From: Loripinus fragilis
Taxonomy: Eukaryota > Mollusca > Bivalvia > Lucinida > Lucinidae
Direction of reading: 5' to 3'
DNA: 64,000 bases
Assembly (NCBI GenBank): GCA_964019695.1
Contig: OZ026519.1
Location: forward strand, 24,614,013 to 24,678,012
Below are positions 33,315 to 43,580 of the stretch, piece after piece. The stretch's first letter is position 1; every line of letters starts with the position of its first letter. The notes below the pieces were generated by a model. It saw only the letters and a program-made list of their open reading frames with translations. It made no database searches and was not told where the DNA came from. A program made the position numbers and the translations under genes.

Positions 33315-33510
33315 CAGTAAAACATGTGTGTAAAATGGCCACTCAAAAATAGACATTAAATATCTTATTAACAAATGGTGGCTTAATGAAGGCCGAAAGT
33401 ATTGCAAAATGCTCATTCTGCAATACTTTTGACCTGCATTAAGCAATAATTGGTCATGAAAATCAATTTTTGGTCTTTTTGAGAGTGGCCGTTTTACACA
33501 GGTTTTACTG
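33315..33510. mobile_element. pogo-like MITE, complete
   Basis: TA at 33313-33314 and 33511-33512 flank CAGTAAAACATGTGTGTAAA and the complement TTACACAGGTTTTACTG. The arms are palindromic up to the centre (GCAAAATGCTCATTCTGCAA). No coding capacity in 196 bp. Confidence 0.8.
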
Positions 33511-34970
33511 TATATAGCTTGTGACCAGGTCACACTCAGACTTATCAACTGAGCTACAGAGACTAGCTAGAATCTTGCAATTTTGGATTTAGCAAGATTA
33601 GCTATCACACTTTCCAGAGAGTGTCACAAGACACTAATCAGTCTGCATGGATGTGCAGGCTGATCTGTGTATTTCGCTGTTCGCACAAAACATGACACAT
33701 ATTATTCAGAATCTGCAACACTGTAATTTGTTGCATTTTATACATTTATAACTGTTCTACAATTCCCTATAATTATTATAAAAAAAACTTCTTCATATTT
33801 CAAACAAATTTTATTCTGCATGCAATTTTAAGCTCTGTTTTCAAAGAGCAATTATTATAAGACGGAGAATTTCATTTTCTAAAACACGCAGCACTTGCTC
33901 AAATAAACTACATAGCTGGGTGTGTTTGCATGTAGGGGTGTAGCAATCAGTTTGAACTGAAGTTTTAAGTGGCCAACTTACATTTTTGCGCCTGTTCAGA
34001 AAGATAAGATGAAAAAATCGCTTTTACAAAATTTTAATTCTATAAAAAATCCAAGGCTTAGTCGAGACTCTGCATATATGACTGATAGATCTTGCACAGA
34101 TGAAGTGCGAGTAAAGTACCCTCATTTCAAAATGTCACACTCTTAAGTGTGATATAAAATATTCATCAGATATGTTATCCATCTATATTTTAATTAGTTT
34201 ACAACTGTTAATAACAGCTGTGATTTAAGATGAAAAAGAAACAAAAGTTTTGTGACAATTGAACTCTCCATTTCTCTTCTACTTTAACATGAAGACAGTC
34301 ACTGTCAGCAGCTTAATCAAAGAGTTTTAGCTTTAACCATGCAATTTGCATACAAACTTTGCTCTGCTCTGTATGCTTTCTTATCTGCCGCGCAGCATAG
34401 AATTTTCAGTGAATATTATGAATTGGCATCACTGTTAAAAAAAATCTTTTACATATGTCATTTAAATGACCATTAAAGTTTCACTTTAAAAGCGGATTTG
34501 AAAAATTATTGTTAGAAAGCTGGCTAGCTGATCAAGCTGTATTGTGTTTGGTCAAACATGTTCACATGAAATAAAACACATACAATGATTTTAGTATGTG
34601 CAGCTGATGATTTCGGAAAAATCAGAAAATTAGCTTTTTAGAAAAAGTCATAAAAAATTGGTCATAAGCAAAAATTCAAGTGTTTGGTGTTTTTTCAAGT
34701 CAGCTAGACAGGTTTGTAATCACCTGAACTTCAATTCGATAAAAACTGCACTCAAAATGTTTTTTCTTCAAAAAGTTGATTTTTGCATTTTTGAACCCAA
34801 AAATCGTGAACTGATAGAAAAACGCTTAACTTTAGTCCTTTGAAATGCACATGAAAGTGGCCACTTAAAACTTTGGTTCAGTGTATATTAGCTTCAAGTA
34901 AATATCTTGAACTGTTACAGAAATTGTTTTTCAAAGGGCCACATGCAATTCACTCCAAAAAGTGGCATAC
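33511..34970. other. Unassigned AT-rich region
   Basis: One hairpin of the GCGCA-core type at about 33615-33690 (GACACTAATCAGTCTGCATG / TGTGCAGGCTGATCTGTG). No gene is supported over the remaining 1.3 kb. Confidence 0.4.
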
Positions 34971-34978
34971 CAGAGGGA

Positions 34979-35098
34979 AGTTCAACAATGTGAGGGCTCG
35001 TGAGTGCATGCACGTTGTTCTGGTACCTATCTTTATTCGTAATGTGTAAAGCCTGACATCAGTGCAATGAGGGCTTGAAAGCGCTCGCATTGTTGAAC
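34979..35098. repeat. Inverted repeat, CAACAATG ends
   Basis: AGTTCAACAATGTGAGGGCT and AGCGCTCGCATTGTTGAACT are outer inverted ends with a partly paired interior. A single copy in this window. Confidence 0.5.
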
Positions 35099-35163
35099 TC
35101 GCCTCAGATGTAGTTTAGTAGTTGCGGAATGAAACACCATTTTGGACAGAGCGACAGAACAAT

Positions 35164-35533
35164 ATTTATCAGTCACCTCTCATACTAACTGCATTGTTGC
35201 ACGTTGACCTGATAAACGTTGCCTATCTCACGGCATGTGCCTTTATCAGGTCATGATGACGTTGCACTTTTTGAATGACGTCATTAGGCCTAATGACATT
35301 GAATCTACACGAATCTCCACAATGACGTCATAATAGCTAGTTTGAAGAGTGAAACAATGGGTAAACTGATAAATAGAATACCAGGATCGCGTCTCTTTGA
35401 TATCAAGTTTACCAGGCGCGGCTTTGAGAACACTTGTTGAATCGCTCGGCAAGCCTCGCGATGTCAACAAGCGTTCTCAAAGCCGAGCCTGGTAAACTTG
35501 ATATTAAAAGACACTCACCTAGTGTTCTCTATA
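35164..35533 (+). repeat. Directly duplicated unit 1 with strong hairpin
   Basis: About 370 bp, repeated at 35865-36227 in the same orientation: TATCAGTCACC, TATCTCACGGCATGT, CTTTATCAGGTCATGATGAC, ATAAATAGAATACCAGG, CACTCACCTAGT. It contains TGACGTCA (35277-35284). The distal part, 35391-35512, is a hairpin with arms of about 50 bp (GATATCAAGTTTACCAGGCG... and its complement) capped by CGCTCGGCAAGCCTCGCG at 35443-35460. Confidence 0.75.
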
Positions 35534-35864
35534 TCTATAACAGGTAGAGGAATCCCTTTATTGTAACATTATTACTCACCTGTCACACCAGAAGATGGAA
35601 TCATCACATGAAAAAGAAAGAAAACATATGCTGATCAGAAGTTATTGAAAATATCAAAACTTTTAATACAGCATCTTGGAAATTAAGGTAGTGGATCCAC
35701 AATATGAAGCACTGTGGATCCACTATCCAGTACTTCACACTGTGCAGATAAACTTCCACACCATGGATGTAAACAAATACAGATACATAGACTCCCATTG
35801 GATTATTGATTTTTTGAGGTTATAGGTCATGTTTACGCTGTACAATGTGAGGTACTGTATCTTA
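35534..35864. other. Spacer between the two duplicated units
   Basis: Contains a perfect hairpin TAGTGGATCCACA / TGTGGATCCACTA at 35691-35728. No gene. Confidence 0.5.
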
Positions 35865-36227
35865 ATTTATCAGTCACCCCTAATATTAGCTGAATTGTTT
35901 CAACATAACCTAATAAACGTTTCCTATCTCACGGCATGTTACCTTTATCAGGTCATGATGACGTTGCACTTTCGAATGACGTCTTTAATGACACTGAATC
36001 AACACAAAATTAAAAATTACGTCATTATCGCTAGTTTGAAGAGTGAAAAAAGGAATAAACTGATAAATAGAATACCAGGTTCGCGTATTTTGATATCAAG
36101 TTTACCAGGCTCGGCTTTGAGAACGCATGTTGAATCGCTCGGCAAGCCTCGCGATGTCAATAAGCGTTCTCAAAGCCTTGCCTGGTAAACTTGATATCAA
36201 AAGACACTCACCTAGTATTCTCTATTT
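35865..36227 (+). repeat. Directly duplicated unit 2 with strong hairpin
   Basis: Second copy of the 35164-35533 unit, about 90% alike by eye, with small indels near 35980 and 36050. Hairpin 36086-36206, apex CGCTCGGCAAGCCTCGCG at 36136-36153, identical to the apex in unit 1 although the stem has changed at several positions. Confidence 0.75.
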
Positions 36228-36299
36228 CTTTATCAAAAAGGATAAATTGGGCTTCAGCAGTACAATTGTTTACATCAGTTTCAGAAAATTTTGAAGTAA

Positions 36300-36315
36300 C
36301 CCCCCCCCCCCCCCC
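36300..36315. repeat. C16 homopolymer
   Basis: A run of 16 C. Length is likely to vary or be misassembled. Confidence 0.8.
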
Positions 36316-37025
36316 TCAAAAACTGAAATAATTTATAGATGCATGATAAACACCCTTCACACTTAGACAAAGACCATCAAGATGCACTACGTCCTGTAAA
36401 ATACCATGAGCGTAGTGGGGACGTGGCTAATTAGGATGAAATATGTAATTTTCAGCATACTGTCCTTGAAGTAGAACATGTAGCAATAGAAATTCTGTAT
36501 TTTGTGGGTTCATACTGACTGTATCGTGGTTGTTTGAAACAGAAGTGAGTGTCTGAGAAATTGAATCTGGGTACATTTATTTATAGTCAAATCCCTGGAC
36601 GTGACAAAGACGCAGTGAGAACCTACTACAACCTTGCATGGACGTGGTAAACACTGACAGAGCCTGTTAAGAGCTTCATGAGGTCTTCTCCAACTTGACA
36701 TAGACCTACTATGGTAGTAGCATAAGCGTGGTACGGTCATAGAGAGAACTCCATGGACATTATAGCAAGCACACAGTGAGAGCCTAAAGCAATTTTTTTC
36801 TCGTCTCGTCCACGCTCTCCCTACGTCAACAAAGTTCCTACTTTGTCTTGATTAGGTTGCCGTCCTTACCACGCCCTTGCTACATTCTTACTGCGTCTGG
36901 ATTCGACCACATCCTCAATACTCTTTTTTTTTAACATGTTCAAAGATAGCTATATCGCATCCTTCACATCCATGAATACCTCACTACACTCTTATCGGTT
37001 TCTACTACATTCCTACTACCTTCTA

Positions 37026-38937
37026 CAAAAATAGTAAGTGAGTATGATCAGGAAATATCACAATCACAAACCACAGACAACCCCATGGCACCGCGAGGAA
37101 GAGCCGCTCAACCATCACGAGACACCAGGAAGACAAATTAAGCAAAGCAACAAGCTCTCTCTTCCCCATCAAGATGATTGCAATACTAGAATGGACATAA
37201 AGTAACGTACAACAAAACATAGAACAGTTACAGACTCCCACAATGGGAGTACCAATAAACAAAAGTCAACAACAACAGAACCACCACCTTAGAACGGACA
37301 GCAGCCTAAGCCACCAGGGGGCTTAAATGCATTTTACTGGTACCAAATCTTCGTCCTAGATTCTGCTGTTGTTGAAGTACAAGAAATGTTCAGCTCGCAT
37401 GGAGGCCATCTAACTAATGCAATGTATCATCATGGAGAAACACTCTAATCAAATTAACACACCATGATGAAACAAAGAAAAGGGCTCATGACTCATAGAT
37501 AAATAGAGCTAAAGAAAACCTCAAGTTGAGCCACGGTGGGTCCAGCTACAGATAAGCATCAGGCCCCAACCCACCGATTAAAGCTTTACGTCAGAGCTGT
37601 CATAGAGTCTGAGGCCTGACCCACTGTCGTGCAATTAAAGAGGAAACCATAGCTATAAACCGTGATTGGGTTTAAAACTAAGCATGCAGACTGTCGCATG
37701 ATATCCAAGTTATATCCAACCCTTATATAAGGGTTTACTATCTTTTTGAATAGATCACTAAAATTAGGTTTTCAAACAATTCGTTTGAGTTTATAAACTA
37801 AATCACCATAAAATATAGGTTCTGATATGCCTTGTTGCAGAAGAGTTTTTAACCCAATGTTGTATTTAACAATTAACTCTGAGTGTCTGTGGTAGAATTT
37901 AGAAAATGCTTTTCGAATTTTATGATATCTATAACCTTGTTTTAATAACTTAGCAGTTAAAAATAAGTTTCTGTTGTTGAAGTCATCAACATTAGAACAC
38001 ACTCTAGCAAAACAAATAAGCTGAGAAATATATACACCATAGGAAGGAGAGCGAGGAACATCTCCATCAAGAAATGGGAAATTTACTATTTCAAAATTAA
38101 AATCATCCTGTTTATCATAAATTTTAGAAGAAACTTTGCCATTTGTTATTGACAAGTTCAAGTCCAAAAACGGAGCTTTAGTATCAGAAGAATTCGCCTT
38201 ATTTAACTGAAGTTCAGTGGGATATATCTGACCTACCATTTGTTCAAAATAAGGTTTATCAATATTAAGTATGTCATCTAAATATCTGGAGGTTGAGTTA
38301 AAAGCTTCAATAATATCAGTTTGATTATTGTCTGACAGAGACAACATAAAGTCTCTCTCATAACAAAACAAAAACAAATCTGCAACACTTAGAGAAGCAC
38401 AATAAGTACCCATTGGAATACCTACAATTTGTCTATATAATTTCGCGCCAAATCTTATATTGTCCAAAAGATAATGGAGCGCATCACACATTTTCTGACA
38501 TGACCACAATTTATATCCTTTAGGTTGTTCAGAAGTAAAAAAGCCATTTTTATCATTACATGCCAAATAAAGTGAGCCCTCTCTGTTTAATGTTTGTTCA
38601 ATTAATTCTGTTAGTTTTTCTTTGATTAGATTATGAGGCAATGTAGTATAGAGAGTAGAGAAATCATATGTAGACAAACCAGGTGCTAGAAAACCTCTAG
38701 ACTTCAATTTATTAAGAATTTCGCCTGTATTTTTAATAGACCAAAATAATTTTTTACCATTTCTTTCATAAACAGTTGTGCAATATTTAATGACATGGTT
38801 TTTAATCGCAGTGAGGCAAGAAGTCAAAAGAATAGACAACCCAGTAGTTGTACATGCACTAGAATTGGCAATAAAACGCGATTTATAGGGCCATTTATGA
38901 AGTTTAGGTAACCAGTATAACGTAGGAAGCTCTTGCT
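37026..38937 (-). mobile_element. Penelope-like retroelement copy B, 5'-truncated
   Basis: The 1.9 kb minus-strand element comprises most of a reverse transcriptase ORF (37586-38937) and a 3' region of about 560 bp ending TACTCACTTAC. The 5' edge is abrupt at about 38937, where the ORF begins mid-protein. It is nested in the TIR element above. The 3' 1 kb is about 94% identical by eye to copy A. A third, diverged 3' end lies at 41138-41262. Confidence 0.85.
37586..38937 (-). pseudogene. Penelope-like reverse transcriptase, truncated, one nonsense codon
   Basis: Reading from ELPTLYWLPKLHKWPY at the 5' edge, about 450 codons are in one frame. RT motifs in order: a fingers/motif region with RFIANSSACTTTG; motif A YDFSTLYTTLPHNLI; a motif-B-like GIPMGTYCASLSVADLFLF; motif C RYLDDIL (the YxDD catalytic box intact); then APFLDLNLSITNGK and the family C-terminal region SPSYGVYISQLICFARV...GYRYHKIRKAFSKFY. 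A TGA at 37772-37774 replaces the glycine codon seen in copy A just after KRIV; the last 61 residues remain readable to the natural TAA at 37586-37588. The fold and motifs fit Penelope-like elements. The N-terminus and any GIY-YIG endonuclease domain are absent. Non-functional because of truncation. Confidence 0.85.
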
Positions 38938-39010
38938 ATGGTCCTCAAGTTCTTACTGTGTCCATCCAATTTTTCAAGGACGTAGCAAGAGCCCGGCTGA
39001 GTGTGAAGGG

Positions 39011-39836
39011 GTTATAATGAAATATCTGCTTTTCCATACAACAATGGAATAACATTGTCATTAGAAATTGAAGCCAAGAGTTGGCTTTCAGAAAATTACT
39101 GATGACATTGTAACTCCAAAATTCCATATTTAACCCTTTTCTCGAAAATATTTTTTGCCCTGAAAATGTTCTCATATTTTACATCTGCTGCATATATTTA
39201 AGTGCACATGAGACTAGATTTTATCAGGGAAGCAAACACCATGGGCCCTGATCAAATCTAGGCTACCTAAAGAACGAGAGCAGAAGACAAAAGGAAAAGG
39301 ATCTAAAGTCTTTTTTATCGGTTAAATGCTCATTATGAGTGAAATTATCTAAATCCAGACTTATTAAGGATAAAATAGTGTCATCCTGTGTGGATCATCA
39401 GACACTGTTTATATCATTATTACCAATAAATAGTTAAAATAAATGACCATTTTTGTGATAAAATCAGATCTCAAAAAGACACTTTTCAATTTTATCAGGC
39501 AGTTAATGAGTTTATGGCCAGATACAAATCCCATGTAAAAGCATATTTGATTTTTTACCTGCGTTTACCTGCGTTATCTTATCAACCATTCTTCAATTAA
39601 TTTTAAACACATTTAGTTAGACCACTTTGTAAACAGTTGCGGGTAAAAGAGATAGCGAAATTGAATTTAAATGCCATCAGAGCTCAGAATGTTTCCTTTT
39701 TGAATTAAAAAGACCTTAAAAATATTAACCAGAAACAGTTGAGAAATCAGAGACCAGTTTAATTGAGGACATTAACTTTTTAATGTCTTTTTTCAATTTG
39801 AACAGAACCCCAAAATAGCAATCAGATGAGGGTTCA
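39011..39836. other. Unassigned AT-rich region
   Basis: No gene or matched repeat recognised. Confidence 0.35.
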
Positions 39837-39840
39837 TTAA

Positions 39841-40065
39841 CTTTTTTCCTTGCTAGCCGCCATTTTGTTTTCTGCTGATCACCTTGCAAACAGTTTGTAC
39901 CCAGGTCAGGACCGACATTCTAGAATGTCGGTCCTGACCTGAATCCAAACAGTTTGACACTATGATAGTGTTCCAGAAAGAATTGTAAGATCAAACGAGA
40001 CTTATGAAAAAAGTCAGCAGACAACAACAAAAGCTATAAACAAGTTGCTGCTAGCAAGGACAGAT
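39841..40065. mobile_element. TTAA-flanked hairpin MITE
   Basis: TTAA at 39837-39840 and 40066-40069. The inner ends TTCCTTGCTAGC and GCTAGCAAGGA are inverted. The core is a perfect hairpin, CAGGACCGACATTCTAGAAT / its complement, between GTTTGTACCCAGGT and ACCTGAATCCAAACAG. The right half (TTTGACACTATGATAGTG) matches the element at the window start. Confidence 0.7.
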
Positions 40066-40146
40066 TTAATTGTCCAACTTTTTAAGATTGAAGCTAGTCT
40101 CTGTAGCTAAGTAGATAGAATATAAGTGTTAGCTGGTCAGGTTTTC

Positions 40147-40345
40147 TTGTGACACAGATAAAAAAAATGTTGAGAGTAAAATAGTCAATATTTTCTTATC
40201 CATCAGTTTTAACATTTGTTTTTAGTGCTCAAAAGAATCGTCTCATTAAGACACAAAATGCGTTTTGGTTGCGGAATCAGAAAATTATTTTTTTATAACA
40301 CACACTTCTCTATATAGAGGCCTGTTGAATACAGTATAGGTGGTC
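40147..40345. mobile_element. hAT-like MITE, damaged copy
   Basis: CTTATCCATCAGTTTTAACA, GTGCTCAAAAGAATCGTCTC, then a deletion of the second hairpin arm, then GCGTTTTGGTTGCGGAATCA and AGAGGCCTG. The loss of one arm destroys the palindrome. Confidence 0.6.
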
Positions 40346-40799
40346 TGAGCAATTTACTATAATGGTTAAACAGACAAACTAATGAGTTTTTGTCAATATT
40401 TCTAAAGTCTTTAATTAAGGCAGCAATTTAAGTTGGTCATTTCACAGAAGAGCAGGTGTGAATATAATAGTAGTAATCTGTCACAGTTCAGGCCTTCATG
40501 TGATGGATTTTACACCTGCCCAACCCAAAATAAAGGACATCAATGAACTAATCGAATCCCTAATAATGAGACTGACCCTCCATCATCCCATTCTATTAAT
40601 GGTATGTAAATTTATACAAAATAACCCTTTAATTCTCAGAGCTTCATATAATAATGTATCTGCTTTGATACAGACTGACCCTTGTACATACCATGGGATC
40701 CCAGGTTTAAGATATACTTCAGTCCCTGAAGATTTTCAATCTTAGCAAACAGTGCAGACCCTGTTAAAATGCCACATTCTGTGACATTCCTTCTCTAGG
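40346..40799. other. Unassigned stretch
   Basis: A 95-codon plus frame (40458-40745) has no recognisable motif. A decayed hairpin core, GCAAACAGTGCAGACCCTGT, is at 40744. Confidence 0.35.
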
Positions 40800-40801
40800 T
40801 A

Positions 40802-41007
40802 CAGTAAACCCTGTGTAAAACGGCCACTCAAAAATAGACAAAACAAAGATCTTAATGACAAATGGTAGCTTAATTAAGGTCAAAAGTATTTCAGAATGCT
40901 CCCCTTGGAGCATTCTGCAATACTTTTGACTTGCATTAAGCAATAATTGGTCTTTAAAACCAATTTTCTGTCTTTTTGAGAGTGGTCTTTTTACACAGGT
41001 TTTACTG
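40802..41007. mobile_element. pogo-like MITE, complete
   Basis: TA flanks (40800-40801, 41008-41009), ends CAGTAAACCCTGTGTAAAAC and TTTACACAGGTTTTACTG, with the arms palindromic to a centre GCTCCCCTTGGAGC. Confidence 0.8.
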
Positions 41008-41137
41008 TATTCGCTTCTTGCCAAGGTACCCTCTTTGGGATTTTCAGTTCACAAATCTAAGGGTTAAGCAAAAATATTGAATGTTTTATGTTTTGCATAT
41101 GAGCCATATCGGAGATGTTTACTGAATATACATATAA

Positions 41138-41262
41138 ACAAGTGAGTATGACTAGGAAATGCCACAATCACATACAACAGACCAACCAATGGCACCAGGA
41201 GGAAGAGACACAGACAGTCATATGACAGAAAGAACACAAAGTAAAGCAACCAGCTCTCTGAG
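41138..41262 (-). mobile_element. Penelope-like 3'-end fragment, copy C
   Basis: AAGTGAGTATGACTAGGAAA, CAATGGCACCAGGAGGAAGA and AAAGCAACCAGCTCTCT align with the terminal 120 bp of copies A and B but are much more diverged. It starts at the same terminus (AGTGAGTATGA), which defines the element 3' end. No ORF portion is retained. Confidence 0.7.
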
Positions 41263-41313
41263 TCTCTTCCTAAACCTCAGTACTTCAGCTATCAGCATAC
41301 AATGAAGTAGCTA

Positions 41314-41555
41314 GAATGCTGAAAAAGTTACGCTTATCAAAGGGAGACTACTGGACCAAGCAATGATTCTCTTCAATTGCATCCCTTTTCAAAATGGGAA
41401 TTCTCTTAAAGGAAAGAATTTGCTCCCAGAAGTCACGAATTATTTCCTTAATGAGCAGTTAGTATGGAAAATCACTTTCATCACATTAAGTGACCTCCCT
41501 TGAATGATTATGTTACTATTTTATTCACGCATGTGCGTAACCTGCATAATGGGTG
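41314..41555. mobile_element. Palindromic MITE, AAAGGGAG family, copy 1
   Basis: AAAAAGTTACGCTTATCAAA, GGGAGACTACTGG, GCAATGATTCTC, then hairpin CTCTTAAAGGAAAGAATT / GAATTATTTCCTTAATGAG, then GTGACCTCCCTTGAATGATT and ACGCATGTGCGTAACCTGC. The partner at 55147-55386 has a better hairpin. Confidence 0.7.
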
Positions 41556-41930
41556 CTAGGCCAATAGCATATGCTACAAGCTAGAATATTAAAATTTTGT
41601 CAAGGAGCAATTTTAACTTCCGCTATAGCTGTTATACATTCCAGAAAAATGGTTCTTTAAACATATCTTGGGGTCACAAGTTGGGGTTTCCAAATAAAGA
41701 TGTACTGCTTAAGACGCTGAAGACTTTTTAACTTAGCAAACAGAGCAGACACTGGTGAAATGCTGCACTCTGCAGCTTCACTGCTTGTCAAAATACTGTT
41801 TTAATGTTTTCCAGTATTCAAAGAGTCAATAAAAGATCTGATGTCTACTGATTTTTTAATATAAAACAAATGGTATCGTTATTAAAAATGATACGCCATT
41901 TTTCATAAACAAAAAATCACTTTGTAACTA
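41556..41930. other. Unassigned stretch
   Basis: Decayed hairpin core at 41738-41790 (AGCAAACAGAGCAGACACTG). No gene. Confidence 0.35.
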
Positions 41931-41933
41931 GAG

Positions 41934-42165
41934 AAAAACCCTTTGCCTGCTACAAAAAATGCATCTGAAAATGAAATGTCATCTGAAAATGACATCTGTT
42001 GCATGTAAATGTTTACATCAAGGACTAGTTTTGGCATAGGGACAAACAATGTGGACCCAGATGAGATTGTTCTTGTAGATGCAGTCTGATCTGGCTACAC
42101 ACTATTTGCTATAGAGACAGTTTTAAAGGACCAGCAGACGACACTTACTCAGGATTAACAGCTCA
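41934..42165. mobile_element. TTAA-type hairpin MITE, old copy
   Basis: Starts ACCCTTTGCCTGCTAC and holds ATGCATCTGAAAATG, AAGGACTAGTTTTGGCAT, core GTGGACCCAGATGAGATTGT / CAGTCTGATCTGGCTACACA and CAGCAGACGACACTTAC. Ends are not clean. Confidence 0.5.
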
Positions 42166-42485
42166 TATTCCTCCCCATACTGAATAAATGAACTTCTTCA
42201 AAGATTTCCAAGATTTTCTGACTTTTATTTGACTTTATGCATGTGTTTTCTCATAGGCTCCTAATATGAGCCAGTTCATGACATTTTGGAATTTATCGCA
42301 TATGCGAAAAGCCTCCTGAAAAAACTACCATGCTGACGTATCCAGAGGGGACTAGAAGTCATAACTTTGGTCAGAGTCTACATCTACATCCAAACTTGTG
42401 TATGTGAGCAGCAAATGATCTGAAGAGTCTTTGGATAGAACAGCTAAGTTTATTTACACTTGTACCACCTTGCAGTAAAAGCCAG
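42166..42485. other. Unassigned stretch
   Basis: No feature recognised, except TATCCAGAGGGGACTAGAAG (42340), an end fragment of the GATCCAG MITE. Confidence 0.3.
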
Positions 42486-42600
42486 CTTTTATGGCGATGT
42501 GGTAGAGTTCGTCATCCTTGGTTCGATTCCCAACCAAGGAAAAGGTGGTTGGCACTTTTTCATTGCTTCCCATTGAATAGCTAATTCATCAATTCACCAT
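42486..42600 (+). mobile_element. tRNA-like SINE fragment, second family
   Basis: TATGGCGATGTGGTAGAG resembles an A box and CTTGGTTCGATTCCC a B box, followed by AAGGTGGTTGGCACTTTTTC. The same order (TGTTCGATCCCC, AAACGGTGATTGGCATTATT) is at 44336-44460, so the two are copies of a tRNA-derived family different from S. Confidence 0.55.
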
Positions 42601-42639
42601 TTCTAGTAGTTTGCATGATGCTATCCATATCCCCATAGA

Positions 42640-42860
42640 ATAAGTCTCTGGAATAATAGTGGTATACAAATGTTTCCATTGGTATTCCAATGTTGTCCAC
42701 GGAAAGTCAATGGAATTAAAAATATTACTGTTATTTCACTGTTATTCCAATGGTATTCCAATGGTGTTCCAATGCAAATACCAGTGACTTCACCACTGGT
42801 ATTGTCTCACTGTTATACCAGATGAAAATGCTGGTTACTTTTCCATTGGAATTGTTTCAC
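42640..42860. repeat. Irregular ATTCCAATGGT repeats
   Basis: Iterations of GTATTCCAATGGTGTTCCAA and related words, partly inverted (TCCATTGGTATTCC / ACCAGTG). No fixed period. Confidence 0.5.
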
Positions 42861-43029
42861 TAGAATATTGTTCACAGCCTTAAATAAAAGAACTTGCTGG
42901 TGACACACCTTAGACTATACCATGGTGTTACAATCTCTGTGAGAAGACTATCATGTAGAGAGAGGGGCCACATATTTCAAAAAGTAAGTGTGGAAATAAA
43001 TGTTGCACAGCATTCATAATTGGTTGGAT

Positions 43030-43580
43030 TCTTTGAATATAACAAAATGCCATTTGTTCTTTTCAATTGTCCTGCAACTTACCAAAAAGTGTGAAAGAGT
43101 GTCCCTGGGACCTGAACATGAAAATATGTTATTTTTTTTAGATGGCCTTATATTTTTAGTAATAGTTTTGAACAACATCTTGAAAGATTGGATATATATT
43201 AACTAGATCATCTGAATGCATTTGAAAATTATCAGCGGATAAGTGTTTTTTACATCAGGAAATAGTAAAATATTTAGGACATGTGGTATCTAAGGATGGA
43301 ATAAGAATAAATCCAGGTGTGATAGAAAAGATAAAGAACTGGCCTAGACCATTGAAATTGTTATGCAGATGAACTTAGATCTTCTGTTGGTTTTGCAGTA
43401 TATTACTGGCATTTTGTAAAGAATTTTTTTTTCAAAAATAACTAACCTCTTCACAAAATTTATACCACCAACAACCAAAAAGAAGTCAAAAGAGTGAAAT
43501 AGGAACAAGACCCGGAGGATACTTTCAACGCATTAAATCGAATTACGACATCACCACCTATTACATTTGGCGCCCAATGT
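43030..43580 (+). pseudogene. Second Ty3/gypsy pol remnant (RT palm to connection)
   Basis: In shifting plus frames: GFFEYNKMPFVLFNCPATYQ (43027-43086) corresponds to the MPFGL motif; LDGLIF then, after a one-base shift, SNSFEQHLERLDIY (43139-43200) covers the YLDD region, with the second D changed to G in this copy; KLSADKCFLHQEIVKYLGHV and SKDGIRINPGVIEKIKNW (43227-43343) is the RT thumb; VYYWHFVKNFF and FNALNRITTSPPITFG (43400-43575) is the connection to RNase H. Stops and frameshifts make it dead. It differs from the remnant at 27.6 kb and comes from another gypsy lineage or copy. No LTR seen. Confidence 0.8.

Larger units (their letters stand above)
36353..39010. mobile_element. TIR element interrupted by Penelope copy B
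   Basis: The ends CCCTTCACACTTAG and CTGAGTGTGAAGGG are inverted. The parts 36353-37025 and 38938-39010 are rich in irregular CTACGTCC, CTTACTACG and ACGTGGTA iterations in both orientations. Removing the retroelement leaves an element of about 750 bp. No coding frame or clear target duplication. Confidence 0.6.
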
